DNA of 64,000 nt from Dyadobacter sp. (GTDB taxonomy: Bacteria > Bacteroidota > Bacteroidia > Cytophagales > Spirosomataceae): the NCBI RefSeq assembly GCF_017744695.1, contig NZ_JAGIAS010000004.1, positions 79,303 to 143,302 on the forward strand. The letters are read 5' to 3'. A program made the translations under genes and the position numbers. The notes under the pieces were generated by a model. The model had not been told where the DNA came from. It made no database searches and was given only the letters and a program-made list of their open reading frames with translations. Below are positions 30,269-39,810 of the stretch, piece by piece (within the stretch, counting starts at the first letter, position 1; the number at the start of each line of letters is the position of its first letter).

Positions 30269-30940
30269 TTGTCATTCGAAAATTTCAAATTTGTCGCTGT
30301 GAAAGAGCGAATTATCAAATCGGCATTGAACCTTTTCTGGCGTTATGGCATCCGTAGCGTCACGATGGACGACATTGCCCGCGACCTGGGGATTTCGAAG
30401 CGTACCATTTATCAGCATTACTCCGACAAGGAGGCCATTCTCGCCCTTGTGATACAGGAAGAGATCCGGACCCAGAAATGCGAAATGGAGAAACTGGAAG
30501 AGCTCGCCGAGAACCCCATTGAGGAAGCGATGTACGCCACAGTGCAAATGCAGGAAACGCTTGCCGACATGAATCCCACGCTGCTGTATGATCTGAAAAA
30601 GTATTATCCCAATGCCTGGGAGCTGTTTCAGAACTACAAACACGAGTTCATTATCAAAAACATGCGGGAAAACCTCCTCAGAGGAATCGAAATGGGTCTA
30701 TACCGGCCTGACATCGACGTGGATGTACTCTCGCTCCTGCGTGTGGAGCAGATCGTGCTTGCTTTCGACCCGACCGTTTACCCCGCCAAGAAATTCAATA
30801 TCATGCACGTGCAAACCCAGTTTCTCGGGCACTTTTTGAGGGGGATACTTTCGGAAAAAGGCTTTGAATACTACAACACCATAAAAGATAAACCAGCAAC
30901 TGAACTCAATATCCATGAAAAATGCCAGAACAATACGTAG
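30269..30940 (+). CDS. TetR/AcrR family regulator of the adjacent efflux operon
   Basis: HTH LFWRYGIRSVTMDDIARDLGISKRTIYQHYSDKEAIL; start could be TTG 30269 or GTG 30299. Confidence 0.88.
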   Translation: MSFENFKFVAVKERIIKSALNLFWRYGIRSVTMDDIARDLGISKRTIYQHYSDKEAILALVIQEEIRTQKCEMEKLEELAENPIEEAMYATVQMQETLADMNPTLLYDLKKYYPNAWELFQNYKHEFIIKNMRENLLRGIEMGLYRPDIDVDVLSLLRVEQIVLAFDPTVYPAKKFNIMHVQTQFLGHFLRGILSEKGFEYYNTIKDKPATELNIHEKCQNNT

Positions 30941-32276
30941 CACTTTGATGCTGCTCGCGGCACTGATCAATTTTGTACCACTTCATGCACAAACCGGCTA
31001 TTCATTAAAAGAGGCCGTTGATTACGCGATCAAGCACAATCTGAATGTCAAGAATGCACAGCTCGACGCCGTTTCGGCCGAGGCGCGCATTGGTGAAATC
31101 CGTGCGGCGGGCTTGCCACAGGTTACTGGGGCCGTTTCGTTGACCAACAACATTATCATTCCAAGGTTCTTTTTGCCTGCCAAGACTTTCGACCCATCGG
31201 CACCGGACGACGCACCACCAAGCGCTGTGAAGTTTGGTATCCCGTGGCAAGGTTCTGCGTCTGCTAACCTGAATCAGCTGATATTCAACGGCTCCTATTT
31301 CATCGGGTTGAAAGCGGCAGCAACTTACCGCGAACTGGCCCAAAAGAGTACCACTTCATCGAAAGTAACTGTTGCCGAAGCGGTAACGAAGGCCTACTAC
31401 TCGGCTCAGGTGGCGGAAGAACGCGCCAAGCTGCTCGACCTGAACATCGCCCGCGTAGACTCGTCCATGCGCGAGACGAAGGCCATGAACGCCAGCGGCT
31501 TTGTGGAGCTGCTCGATGTAAACCGTCTAGAAGTGCAAATCAACAACCTGCAAACCGAGCGCCAGAAGGTACAGAACCTGATCGAGCTGAGCTATGCATT
31601 GCTGCGTTTCCAGATGGGCATGCCGGCGAACGAGCCCATTAAGCTGACGGACGATATCAATGCGGTAAACGTAGCCGAGCTCCGGTCGGAGTCGGAGAGC
31701 CTGGACGTGAGCTATGAGAAGAGAATTGAATACTCCTTATTGAATACCCAGGAGAAATTGGCCATGCTCGACTTGCGCAATGTGCGCGCCGGCTATCTGC
31801 CCAGCTTATCGGCATCGCTGGGTTACGGATACAATGCTGGTATGGATAAATTTTCCCAGCTATTCAATAATCCATGGTTCAACAACATGGTACTGGCTGT
31901 GAACCTGAACATTCCGATCTTCGATGGTTTCACCAAAAAGTACCAGATCGCGCAGAAGAAAATCGCGATCGACAAGGTGAAGAACAACCAGAACTTGCTG
32001 AAACAGTCGATCGATCTGGAAAACAACCAGGCGAGCATTAATATCAGAAATGCATTTGCTACGCTGGAAACCCAGAAACGGAACCTGACGCTCGCCGAAG
32101 AGATCGTACGCGTCTCGAAAATCAAATACAAAGAAGGCGTAGGCTCAAACATAGAGGTGATTAATGCCGAATCTTCTTTGAAGGAAGCGCAGACGAACTA
32201 CTTCACCGCATTGTACGACCTGATGATTGCCAAAGTGGATCACAGCAAGGCCAGAGGCGAGCTTTATTCCGAATAA
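30915..32276 (+). CDS. TolC family outer-membrane efflux protein
   Basis: GYSLKEAVDYAIKHNLNVKNAQLDA; two TolC-like repeats; overlaps the TetR 3' end. Confidence 0.92.
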   Translation: MKNARTIRSTLMLLAALINFVPLHAQTGYSLKEAVDYAIKHNLNVKNAQLDAVSAEARIGEIRAAGLPQVTGAVSLTNNIIIPRFFLPAKTFDPSAPDDAPPSAVKFGIPWQGSASANLNQLIFNGSYFIGLKAAATYRELAQKSTTSSKVTVAEAVTKAYYSAQVAEERAKLLDLNIARVDSSMRETKAMNASGFVELLDVNRLEVQINNLQTERQKVQNLIELSYALLRFQMGMPANEPIKLTDDINAVNVAELRSESESLDVSYEKRIEYSLLNTQEKLAMLDLRNVRAGYLPSLSASLGYGYNAGMDKFSQLFNNPWFNNMVLAVNLNIPIFDGFTKKYQIAQKKIAIDKVKNNQNLLKQSIDLENNQASINIRNAFATLETQKRNLTLAEEIVRVSKIKYKEGVGSNIEVINAESSLKEAQTNYFTALYDLMIAKVDHSKARGELYSE

Positions 32277-32297
32277 TACCATTAACACTTAACAAAA

Positions 32298-33452
32298 TTG
32301 AAACAGCTACTTACCAATACCATGAAAACCAATATTCTGATTATAACCGCTGTTGCCACCATCATGGCCTCCTGCTCTGCTAAGAAAGAAGGTTTGGAGG
32401 GCAAAAAAGAAGAGCTTGCCGCGCTGAAAGCGGGACAAGTCGAGAGCGCCAAGAAAATCAAGGAGCTTGAAATCGAAATCGCGAAACTGGATCCCAAGAA
32501 AACGACGGAAGCCAAAATAAAGCCCGTATCGATCGACACGCTGAATGCCGAGACATTCAAGCATTATGTAGAGCTGCAAGGCACTGTCGACGCAAAAAAC
32601 AACGTGCTGGTTACACCTAAAACAGGCGGTGTGATCGTGGCCATGTATGTCAAGGAAGGCGACGCGGTAAAAGCCGGAAGCGTGATCGGGAAGATCGATA
32701 ACAGCATTCTGACCGAATCTATTGAAGAATTGAAAACTTCGCTCAGCCTCGCCAATACGCTTTATGAAAAGCAAAAGAACCTGTGGGACCAGAAGATCGG
32801 CACCGAACTGCAATACCTGCAGGCGAAAAACAACAAGGAATCGCTGGAAAAGAAACTGGTTACGCTGAATACCCAGCTTTCGCAGACGAATATCGTATCG
32901 CCAATGGCAGGCGTGGTGGACCTCGTGAATGTGAAAGTAGGTGAAATGGCTTCCCCGGGCGTAGGCGTAGTTCGCGTAGTGAACCTGGCCAACCTCAAAG
33001 TTTTGGCCAAAGTATCGGACGTTTATGCTGCCAGCGTGAAAAAAGGCGATGAAGTGATCGTCAAATTCCCTGACCTGAAAAAGGAATTCAAAGCGAGAAT
33101 TTCATTCGTGAGCACCGCGGTTGATCCGCTCTCCAGAACATTCACCATTGAGGCCAATCTGCCTTCCGACCGTGCTATCAAACCTAATATGATGGCGCAG
33201 GTGCAGATCAACGATGCCACCAGCAAGAATGCACTGGCAATCGACCAGAACTATGTCCAAAGCACGGAGAAAGGGAATGTGGTGTACGTAGCCGTTACCG
33301 AAGGCAACAAAAAGGTAGCCAAAGCAAAAGAAGTGAAGACCGGCCTGAGCTACAATGGCAAAGTCGAGATCCTTTCCGGATTGTCAGCAGGCGATGCGTT
33401 GATCACGCTGGGCTACCAGGAAGTGTCCGACGGCCAGCCGATCAGCTACTAA
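32298..33452 (+). CDS. RND efflux periplasmic adaptor (HlyD/AcrA-like lipoprotein)
   Basis: VTPKTGGVIVAMYVKEGDAVKAGSVIGKID, coiled coil, barrel and MPD domains. Confidence 0.93.
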   Translation: MKQLLTNTMKTNILIITAVATIMASCSAKKEGLEGKKEELAALKAGQVESAKKIKELEIEIAKLDPKKTTEAKIKPVSIDTLNAETFKHYVELQGTVDAKNNVLVTPKTGGVIVAMYVKEGDAVKAGSVIGKIDNSILTESIEELKTSLSLANTLYEKQKNLWDQKIGTELQYLQAKNNKESLEKKLVTLNTQLSQTNIVSPMAGVVDLVNVKVGEMASPGVGVVRVVNLANLKVLAKVSDVYAASVKKGDEVIVKFPDLKKEFKARISFVSTAVDPLSRTFTIEANLPSDRAIKPNMMAQVQINDATSKNALAIDQNYVQSTEKGNVVYVAVTEGNKKVAKAKEVKTGLSYNGKVEILSGLSAGDALITLGYQEVSDGQPISY

Positions 33453-33508
33453 TATGAAGAGTGACGACCACAAAAGGTCAGCAATAGTCAGTGAGTCAGG
33501 TATTGTCC

Positions 33509-33564
33509 GTCATTCGGTCATCCACTCATTCAATCATTCAGTCATTCACTCATTCACTCATTCA
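33509..33564 (+). repeat. 8-bp tandem repeat, 7 units (consensus ntcattca), ending 5 nt before the RND permease ATG
   Basis: gtcattcg gtcatcca ctcattca atcattca gtcattca ctcattca ctcattca acatt ATG. Confidence 0.93.
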
Positions 33565-33569
33565 ACATT

Positions 33570-36500
33570 ATGAAATTCAGCGAATATAAAACCTTAAGCT
33601 TCACCAACTGGTGCGTAGAGAACAGGACGACGATCTACATCTTTACGTTCATCATCACGCTGGCGGGGTTCATGGTCTACAATAACCTGCCGAAGGAGCA
33701 GTTCCCGGACATTAAGATCCCACAGATTTACATCAATACGGTGTATTTTGGGACGGCGCCGGCCGATATCGAAAACACGATCAACAAACCGATCGAAAAG
33801 CAGCTCAAATCCCTCAATGGGGTCAAGAAGATTAAATCCAATGCATTGCAGGACGTTTCGGTTATCCTGGTGGAATTTACGCCGGACGTGGCCGTGGAAG
33901 TGGCCCTGCAAAGGGTGCGGGATGCGGTCGATAAAGCCAAAACCGACTTACCCCAGAACCTCGACTCCGGCCCGACAGCCCAGGACGTGAACTTCTCGGA
34001 GTTCCCGATCATGAACGTCAACATTGCAGGTAACTATTCTTTGAAACAACTGAAAGAATACGCCGAAGACCTGCAAGACGGAATCGAGGCATTGCCTGAA
34101 ATCACCCGGGTGGATATCCTCGGCGCATTGAACCGCGAAATCCAGATCAATGTAAATCTGGACCGTATGAAATCGACAGGTTTGACATTTTACGATGTTC
34201 AGACCGCCGTCCAGGGTGAGAACATCAACGTTTCGGGTGGAGAACTGAACGTACAGGGCGTGCGCCGCACATTGCGTGTGAAAGGCGAATACACGAACGT
34301 GGACGACATGGCGAATATCCGCATACGCACGTCCACAGGCGCTACTGTCCGCCTCGGCGACATTGCCCAGGTAGTAGACAGCTTTGAAGAACAGCAGGAT
34401 TTCGCACGTCTGGCCAACAAATCGGTAATTACCCTGAACGTCATCAAACGTTCGGGAGAGAACCTCGTCGACGCGGCCGACAAGATTGAAAATGTAATAG
34501 CGGATTACAAGGAAAACCGTTTCCCTGCCGGTCTGGATATTAAAATTACAGCCGACCAGTCGATCCAGACCCGTGCTGATTTGCATGACCTGATCAATAC
34601 CGTAGTACTCGGCTTTATTTTCGTGGTACTCGTACTGATGTTCTTCATGGGCGTGCGCGACGCGATATTCGTCGGGCTTTCGGTACCATTGTCGGCATTA
34701 GTGGCATTTGTATTAATGCCTATTATTGGTCCGATGGTAGGCACCGAATTTACCCTGAATACCATCGTACTCTTCGCATTCCTGCTGGGTATCGGTCTGG
34801 TAGTGGATGATGCGATTGTGGTAATCGAGAACACGCACCGCCTGTTCAATATGCATAAAGACTGGACGATCCAGCAGGCGGTGAAAGCAGCCGCCGGCGA
34901 GGTGTTCATTCCAGTGCTTTCCGGTACGCTCACAACCATCGCACCATTCTTCCCGCTGCTTTTCTGGTCGGGGATAGTCGGCGAATTCATGAAGTTCATG
35001 CCGCTGACGCTCATTATTACACTCGGTGCCTCGCTTTTTGTGGCTTATGTGATGAACCCGGTGTTTGCGGTGTCGTTCATGGGCCGTCATGACGACGAAA
35101 AAGAAGCGCACGATACCAGTTTCAAGGCGATCCGCCGGCCGGTCATTATACTTGCAGTAGCAGCAGCACTAGGCTATCTGGCCGATCGTGGTGTGGGTAA
35201 TTTCTTTGTATTTATATTGATACTCTGGATTTTTAACCACTACATTCTTACACCACGCATTCTGGTCCCATTCCAGGATAACCTGCTGCCTGCGTTGAAA
35301 AACGGTTATCGTAAACTCATCGACTGGCTGCTCAGGGGATGGCGCCCGGTGGTTGCGATTATAGGCGTGTTCTTCCTGCTGATTGCTACATTTATCATTA
35401 CCGGCATCGCGCAGCCCAAAGTATTGTTCTTCCCGAGCGGAGATCCCGATTACGTGTATGTCTACAACAAATTACCGATCGGAACGGACGCCCGTGTGAC
35501 TGACTCCGTGACCAAAATCATTGAAAAGCGTGTTTTTGATGTTTTGGAGAAGGAAAAGGCCATGGATATGGTCAACTCCGTGATAGCCAACGTCGGTAAA
35601 AACGCGGGTGACCCGTACAACCCCGACCGTTCTGCCACGCCTCACAAATCGAAAGTGACCGTAGCATTCGTGTATGGTACCGAACGCGGCGGCAGGTCTT
35701 CCGAAGCGATCCTTCGCAAAATCCGCGATGCCGTAGCCGGTATTCCAGGCGCCGAAATCTCCGTGGAACGTGAAGCCGTCGGTCCGCCTACCGGTAAACC
35801 TATTTCGATCGAAATTTCCGGCGATGAATTTGAAGTACTTCAAAAACTGGAAAAAGACGTACTCAAAAAAGTACAGGATTCGGGTATCGAAGGTATTGAT
35901 CAGCTCCGCTCCGACCTCGTTACCAACAAGCCCGAAATCGTGATCGACATCGACCGTGAAAAGGCACAGCGTGAAGGGATCAGTTCGCAGCAGATCGCAT
36001 TGGCTGTCCGCACCGCATTGTTTGGTTTGGAAGTATCCAAATTCCGCGACGACAAGGACGAGTACCCGATCATGGTAAGACTTGAAAAAGACGATCGCGA
36101 GCAGATTGAGAAACTGCTAAGCCTCAACGTGGTTTACCGCGATATGAACATGGGTGGCGCATTGAGACAAGTGCCTATTACGTCCGTGGCGAATATCCAC
36201 TACTCCACCACTTTCAGTCAGATCAACAGACAGGACCAGCGCCGTATTGTTACGTTGGGTTCGGATGTATTGCCGGGCTACAACGCCAACGAGATCGTAG
36301 GGCAGATCCAGACGCTGATTGCGGACATGGAAGTTCCTAACGGGTATATCATTAAAATGGGTGGTGAACAGGAAGAACAGGCCGAATCCATGTCGTTCCT
36401 CGGAACGGCATTTGGTGCGGCGATTATGCTGATTTACCTCATCCTGGCCACGCAATTCAACTCAGTCATCAAGCCGTTCATTATTTTCTTCACGATCGTA

Positions 36501-37001
36501 CTTTCGCTGATCGGCGTACTGCTTGGTTTTGTGATCTTCCAGAAAGATTTCTCGATCATTATGTCCGGCGTAGGTATCATCGCATTGGCTGGTATTGTGG
36601 TGAAAAACGGTATTCTACTCATCGAGTTCATCGAAGAGCTCCGCGGGCGTGGGTACCCGATGCGCGAGGCCATTATTGAAGGTGGGGCGATTCGTCTGAC
36701 CCCGGTACTACTCACCGCTTCTGCGGCCGTACTCGGTCTGGTACCGCTTGCCTTGGGTATCACCGTCGACTTTGTCGGCCTATTCCGCGACCTCCAACCC
36801 CACCTGATCGTCGGAGGCCCTAGTTCGGTGTTCTGGAATATCCTTGCCTGGACGATCATTTTCGGTCTGACATTCTCAACCTTGCTGACGCTCATCATGG
36901 TACCTTGTATGTACTACGTCAACGAGCGCGTCCGCGACAAATGGTTCCGTAAAGGCAAAGTCGATGTCGTGAACCCTAACTGGCAGAACGAGTCGATCTA
37001 G
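33570..37001 (+). CDS. efflux RND transporter permease (AcrB-like)
   Basis: 1143 aa; PKEQFPDIKIPQIYINTVYFGTAPADIENTINKPIE; GLVVDDAIVVIENTHR TM4 motif. Confidence 0.95.
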   Translation: MKFSEYKTLSFTNWCVENRTTIYIFTFIITLAGFMVYNNLPKEQFPDIKIPQIYINTVYFGTAPADIENTINKPIEKQLKSLNGVKKIKSNALQDVSVILVEFTPDVAVEVALQRVRDAVDKAKTDLPQNLDSGPTAQDVNFSEFPIMNVNIAGNYSLKQLKEYAEDLQDGIEALPEITRVDILGALNREIQINVNLDRMKSTGLTFYDVQTAVQGENINVSGGELNVQGVRRTLRVKGEYTNVDDMANIRIRTSTGATVRLGDIAQVVDSFEEQQDFARLANKSVITLNVIKRSGENLVDAADKIENVIADYKENRFPAGLDIKITADQSIQTRADLHDLINTVVLGFIFVVLVLMFFMGVRDAIFVGLSVPLSALVAFVLMPIIGPMVGTEFTLNTIVLFAFLLGIGLVVDDAIVVIENTHRLFNMHKDWTIQQAVKAAAGEVFIPVLSGTLTTIAPFFPLLFWSGIVGEFMKFMPLTLIITLGASLFVAYVMNPVFAVSFMGRHDDEKEAHDTSFKAIRRPVIILAVAAALGYLADRGVGNFFVFILILWIFNHYILTPRILVPFQDNLLPALKNGYRKLIDWLLRGWRPVVAIIGVFFLLIATFIITGIAQPKVLFFPSGDPDYVYVYNKLPIGTDARVTDSVTKIIEKRVFDVLEKEKAMDMVNSVIANVGKNAGDPYNPDRSATPHKSKVTVAFVYGTERGGRSSEAILRKIRDAVAGIPGAEISVEREAVGPPTGKPISIEISGDEFEVLQKLEKDVLKKVQDSGIEGIDQLRSDLVTNKPEIVIDIDREKAQREGISSQQIALAVRTALFGLEVSKFRDDKDEYPIMVRLEKDDREQIEKLLSLNVVYRDMNMGGALRQVPITSVANIHYSTTFSQINRQDQRRIVTLGSDVLPGYNANEIVGQIQTLIADMEVPNGYIIKMGGEQEEQAESMSFLGTAFGAAIMLIYLILATQFNSVIKPFIIFFTIVLSLIGVLLGFVIFQKDFSIIMSGVGIIALAGIVVKNGILLIEFIEELRGRGYPMREAIIEGGAIRLTPVLLTASAAVLGLVPLALGITVDFVGLFRDLQPHLIVGGPSSVFWNILAWTIIFGLTFSTLLTLIMVPCMYYVNERVRDKWFRKGKVDVVNPNWQNESI

Positions 37002-37016
37002 ACTGACGGCACATTT

Positions 37017-37065
37017 ATTGTTCATTTCGGGCTGATTCAATTTTTTTCAACCTGAAATGAACAAT
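37017..37065 (+). terminator. 12-bp inverted repeat after the RND operon
   Basis: attgttcatttc (37017-37028) / gaaatgaacaat (37054-37065). Confidence 0.6.
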
Positions 37066-37127
37066 AATCCAAAACATTCTTAGATTTGCAACCCCAAAGA
37101 ACAGCCGTAAGGCATTCTTGAAAAGTT

Positions 37128-37201
37128 CGGGATGTAGCGCAGCCCGGTAGCGCACTAGCATGGGGTGCTAGGGGTCGCAAGTTCGAATCTTGTCATCCCG
37201 A
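37128..37201 (+). tRNA. tRNA-Pro (anticodon GGG)
   Basis: Acceptor CGGGATG/CATCCCG, D stem GCGC/GCGC, anticodon arm CTAGC-ATGGGGT-GCTAG, T arm GCAAG-TTCGAAT-CTTGT; 74 nt, CCA not encoded. Confidence 0.96.
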
Positions 37202-37212
37202 CATTGGAAATC

Positions 37213-37243
37213 AGCCACTTACGACCAAGAGTTGTGAGTGGCT
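37213..37243 (+). terminator. terminator of tRNA-Pro
   Basis: agccacttac ... gtgagtggct (one G-U) followed by tttttc. Confidence 0.75.
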
Positions 37244-37477
37244 TTTTCATTAGGTCGAACATTTTTTTGGTCTTTACGATTCATTTTTGCCTACTTTGGC
37301 CAACTCACCTTGCAATCCCAGTCTTGCGCGGAACGTTGGGAACAGGCAATGCTGGGAGATTCAAACTTTATCTAATTGCTAAAGGACTCTAAGCCTTAGC
37401 TCGGTAAGAAGCAAAGGCAACATAAAAAAGAAGGCATTAGCTGTCAATCCGAAAGGATAACGACTTCTCTATAAAAT

Positions 37478-37509
37478 AAGAAGAGTGCCAAATAATCAGC
37501 ACTCTTCTT
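37478..37509 (-). terminator. terminator downstream of the S8 peptidase gene
   Basis: aagaagagtgc / gcactcttctt, 11-bp perfect stem, 10-nt loop. Confidence 0.7.
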
Positions 37510-37608
37510 AATATTTAATATTACTCTATGGTGAACATTTTGCGCGAATAAAGCTCAAAAAGCATTCATCAATTTCAATAGAAGTTCGACATGTTTTTTG
37601 TTGAACAT

Positions 37609-39789
37609 TTATTTTTTTATAATCTTATGGGTTAACACTTTTTCCTTTGTTGTTACCCTAAGGATGTAAATACCCGACGTTGCCTTCCTCAAATCAACAT
37701 CCAGCTCGCTTTTTTGCTTAAAATCCTGGTTGAAAATTAAGGTACCGTCCGTTGACGTGACTTGTACATCACCTGTCCCCAAAGTGCCTAGCTTTACTTT
37801 AAACACTCCAGACCCAGGGTTGGGATATACTGCACTTTTAGGAAGCTGATACTCGGCGACTGTTTTGGTAAGGGGAGGGTTATTAAATGTCACAACCTCT
37901 CTTTCGTTGGTGCCTTTGCGCAACTGATAGTCGTTAGAGCATCCCTCAATATAGGCTCTAAATGAGCTACTATCAACGGCGGCAAATCCGTCAGACAATA
38001 GTACTTCGTCACCAGCATGATAAATAGCCTCCCCTTTCGGGTTAATTAAGTTGCTTGCCGTAAGCGTGCCGGATGCTTGTTGATGGTCCACGGAAGTAGC
38101 GTTTACAGGAGCAGAAATAGCACGGTCGGCTACACATTCCTGAAGACCCGTAACAATCAATGAAAATTTTTGGCTACCGCCAATTAGTGTTCCTTTATGA
38201 TTGACGGTAAGTTTATACACCTGCCCTGGCACAGGATTCGCTATCTCAATCCGCTCCAAATTATCCCTTCGGTTGTCGGCCCTCAGCGCAGGACCAGTGA
38301 CATTTGCAGTGTCAAGCTTCCAGGGAAAGAAAGTGGTCAAGTTATCAGTAAGCCTAGAATCCAGGTCGTTAACCAATTGTACCCTTCTATCATTATCGCT
38401 GACAGGAGTGCCTTTAAGGTCTGTCCAGGAAATCGTTGCAACCAATGGTTCACTACCGGAAGCGACTAACTCCTTCATATAATTTCCGCCATTCTGCAAA
38501 GATTCTTCCAAAATCAGCGATTCACGCCCATTGTTGGTGATAGCACTGGCAGCCCTCTCCATATTAAGCAATCCCCAGCCAAAATCAACGTCGGGACCAG
38601 GATTAGGACCTGCCTCAAAAGTGGTATGGAGCATGATCCCCTTTACAGTCGCTGCCAGCATAAAATGCCCATTAAGATTCTTGTAATGCTGTTGAAGGAG
38701 AAGCACACCCCCCGTCACTGTTGGTGCAGCGAACGACGTTCCCGCTGTCGTCTTGTACTCGTTCAGGCTAATCGTCGGATTAGCCTCTGGTACTCTTACT
38801 CTGACGCCTACTGCCGCAATGTCTGGTTTGATACGCCAGTCATCGGCTGGTCCGCGACTTGACACTGCCCTAGTGACCAGCCCAGGGCCAGAATAATTGA
38901 CGTATTCCTCTACACCAGCAACGGCAATGCTATTTTTTCCAACTGCATGGGTATTTAACCTGTCCGTCGCAGTTGCGTTGTTGTTGTTGCCGCCCGCCCA
39001 AATTGATAGATAGTAAGGCGCCATGTGCATAATATCGTCAAATGCTTCAGCTCTTTCATCGTAGAAACTGGAAGGGTTTACGACTGGACCAACGGTCTTC
39101 GAACCATAAGAATGGTTAGACACCAATAACCCATTCATGGCCGCTGCGCTTGCTTTCGATGCATCATTCGAAAGCAAATAGCCATCAACATTTGCTTTAT
39201 AAGCAATTCCAATAGCCTGCCCCCAGTTGAATCCACTCCCATCCACATAGTCTGAATTAAAAGCACCGGAACCTATGATCTGCCCTGCAACAGCGGTAGA
39301 ATGGTAGTCATCCTCGTCGCTAGGATTGTAACTATAAAATATCCCATCCTTTACGGTTGCTCTATTTTCTAATGCCATATGAGCGGTGTTGATTCCGCTC
39401 CAGTCAAATACTGCTGCAGTCATATTTTCGCCATGCAGGTCTAGTCCCAGGCTACCACCGGAGTACAGAGAATTAGAACGGACCGTAAGGTTTCCCTGAG
39501 AATCCAGTGCCTCCACATATACAGGCTTGTTATCCCGTGTGATTCCCGTTAATATTAGTGGTTTTGAGTTCTCACCCAACTTTCTCCGCTGCCACCCGAA
39601 ATTCTTTACAAACTGGTTAAGCCGGATTTGGAGTTGCTGATACTTGAGATCCTCGGCTCGCGCGAGGTTCAGCAAGCCTTTCACGTCGGTTCTTTTTTGT
39701 ATCCAGGAAATCTCCTCAGCGGTCTGCGCAGTAGCTGGCCTGGAGAAAATACAGCCTACCAAAAGAGTTGAAAATAAAATCGCTCTCAT
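37609..39789 (-). CDS. S8 (subtilisin-like) serine peptidase with T9SS C-terminal sorting domain
   Basis: YHSTAVAGQIIGSG, GTSFAAPTVTGGVLLL (catalytic Ser); C-terminal YPNPGSGVFKVKL...YILRVTTKEKVLTHKIIKK. Confidence 0.9.
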   Translation of the reverse strand: MRAILFSTLLVGCIFSRPATAQTAEEISWIQKRTDVKGLLNLARAEDLKYQQLQIRLNQFVKNFGWQRRKLGENSKPLILTGITRDNKPVYVEALDSQGNLTVRSNSLYSGGSLGLDLHGENMTAAVFDWSGINTAHMALENRATVKDGIFYSYNPSDEDDYHSTAVAGQIIGSGAFNSDYVDGSGFNWGQAIGIAYKANVDGYLLSNDASKASAAAMNGLLVSNHSYGSKTVGPVVNPSSFYDERAEAFDDIMHMAPYYLSIWAGGNNNNATATDRLNTHAVGKNSIAVAGVEEYVNYSGPGLVTRAVSSRGPADDWRIKPDIAAVGVRVRVPEANPTISLNEYKTTAGTSFAAPTVTGGVLLLQQHYKNLNGHFMLAATVKGIMLHTTFEAGPNPGPDVDFGWGLLNMERAASAITNNGRESLILEESLQNGGNYMKELVASGSEPLVATISWTDLKGTPVSDNDRRVQLVNDLDSRLTDNLTTFFPWKLDTANVTGPALRADNRRDNLERIEIANPVPGQVYKLTVNHKGTLIGGSQKFSLIVTGLQECVADRAISAPVNATSVDHQQASGTLTASNLINPKGEAIYHAGDEVLLSDGFAAVDSSSFRAYIEGCSNDYQLRKGTNEREVVTFNNPPLTKTVAEYQLPKSAVYPNPGSGVFKVKLGTLGTGDVQVTSTDGTLIFNQDFKQKSELDVDLRKATSGIYILRVTTKEKVLTHKIIKK

Positions 39790-39810
39790 ATTGCTCGATT
39801 GGTTGAGTAA

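Noticed and set aside
33509-33564. Possible CRISPR or integrase site from regular octamers
   Set aside because: Units are contiguous 8-mers without spacers; better described as a simple tandem repeat.
37165-37392. 75-aa ORF starting inside tRNA-Pro
   Set aside because: Overlaps the tRNA and its terminator; not plausible as a gene.
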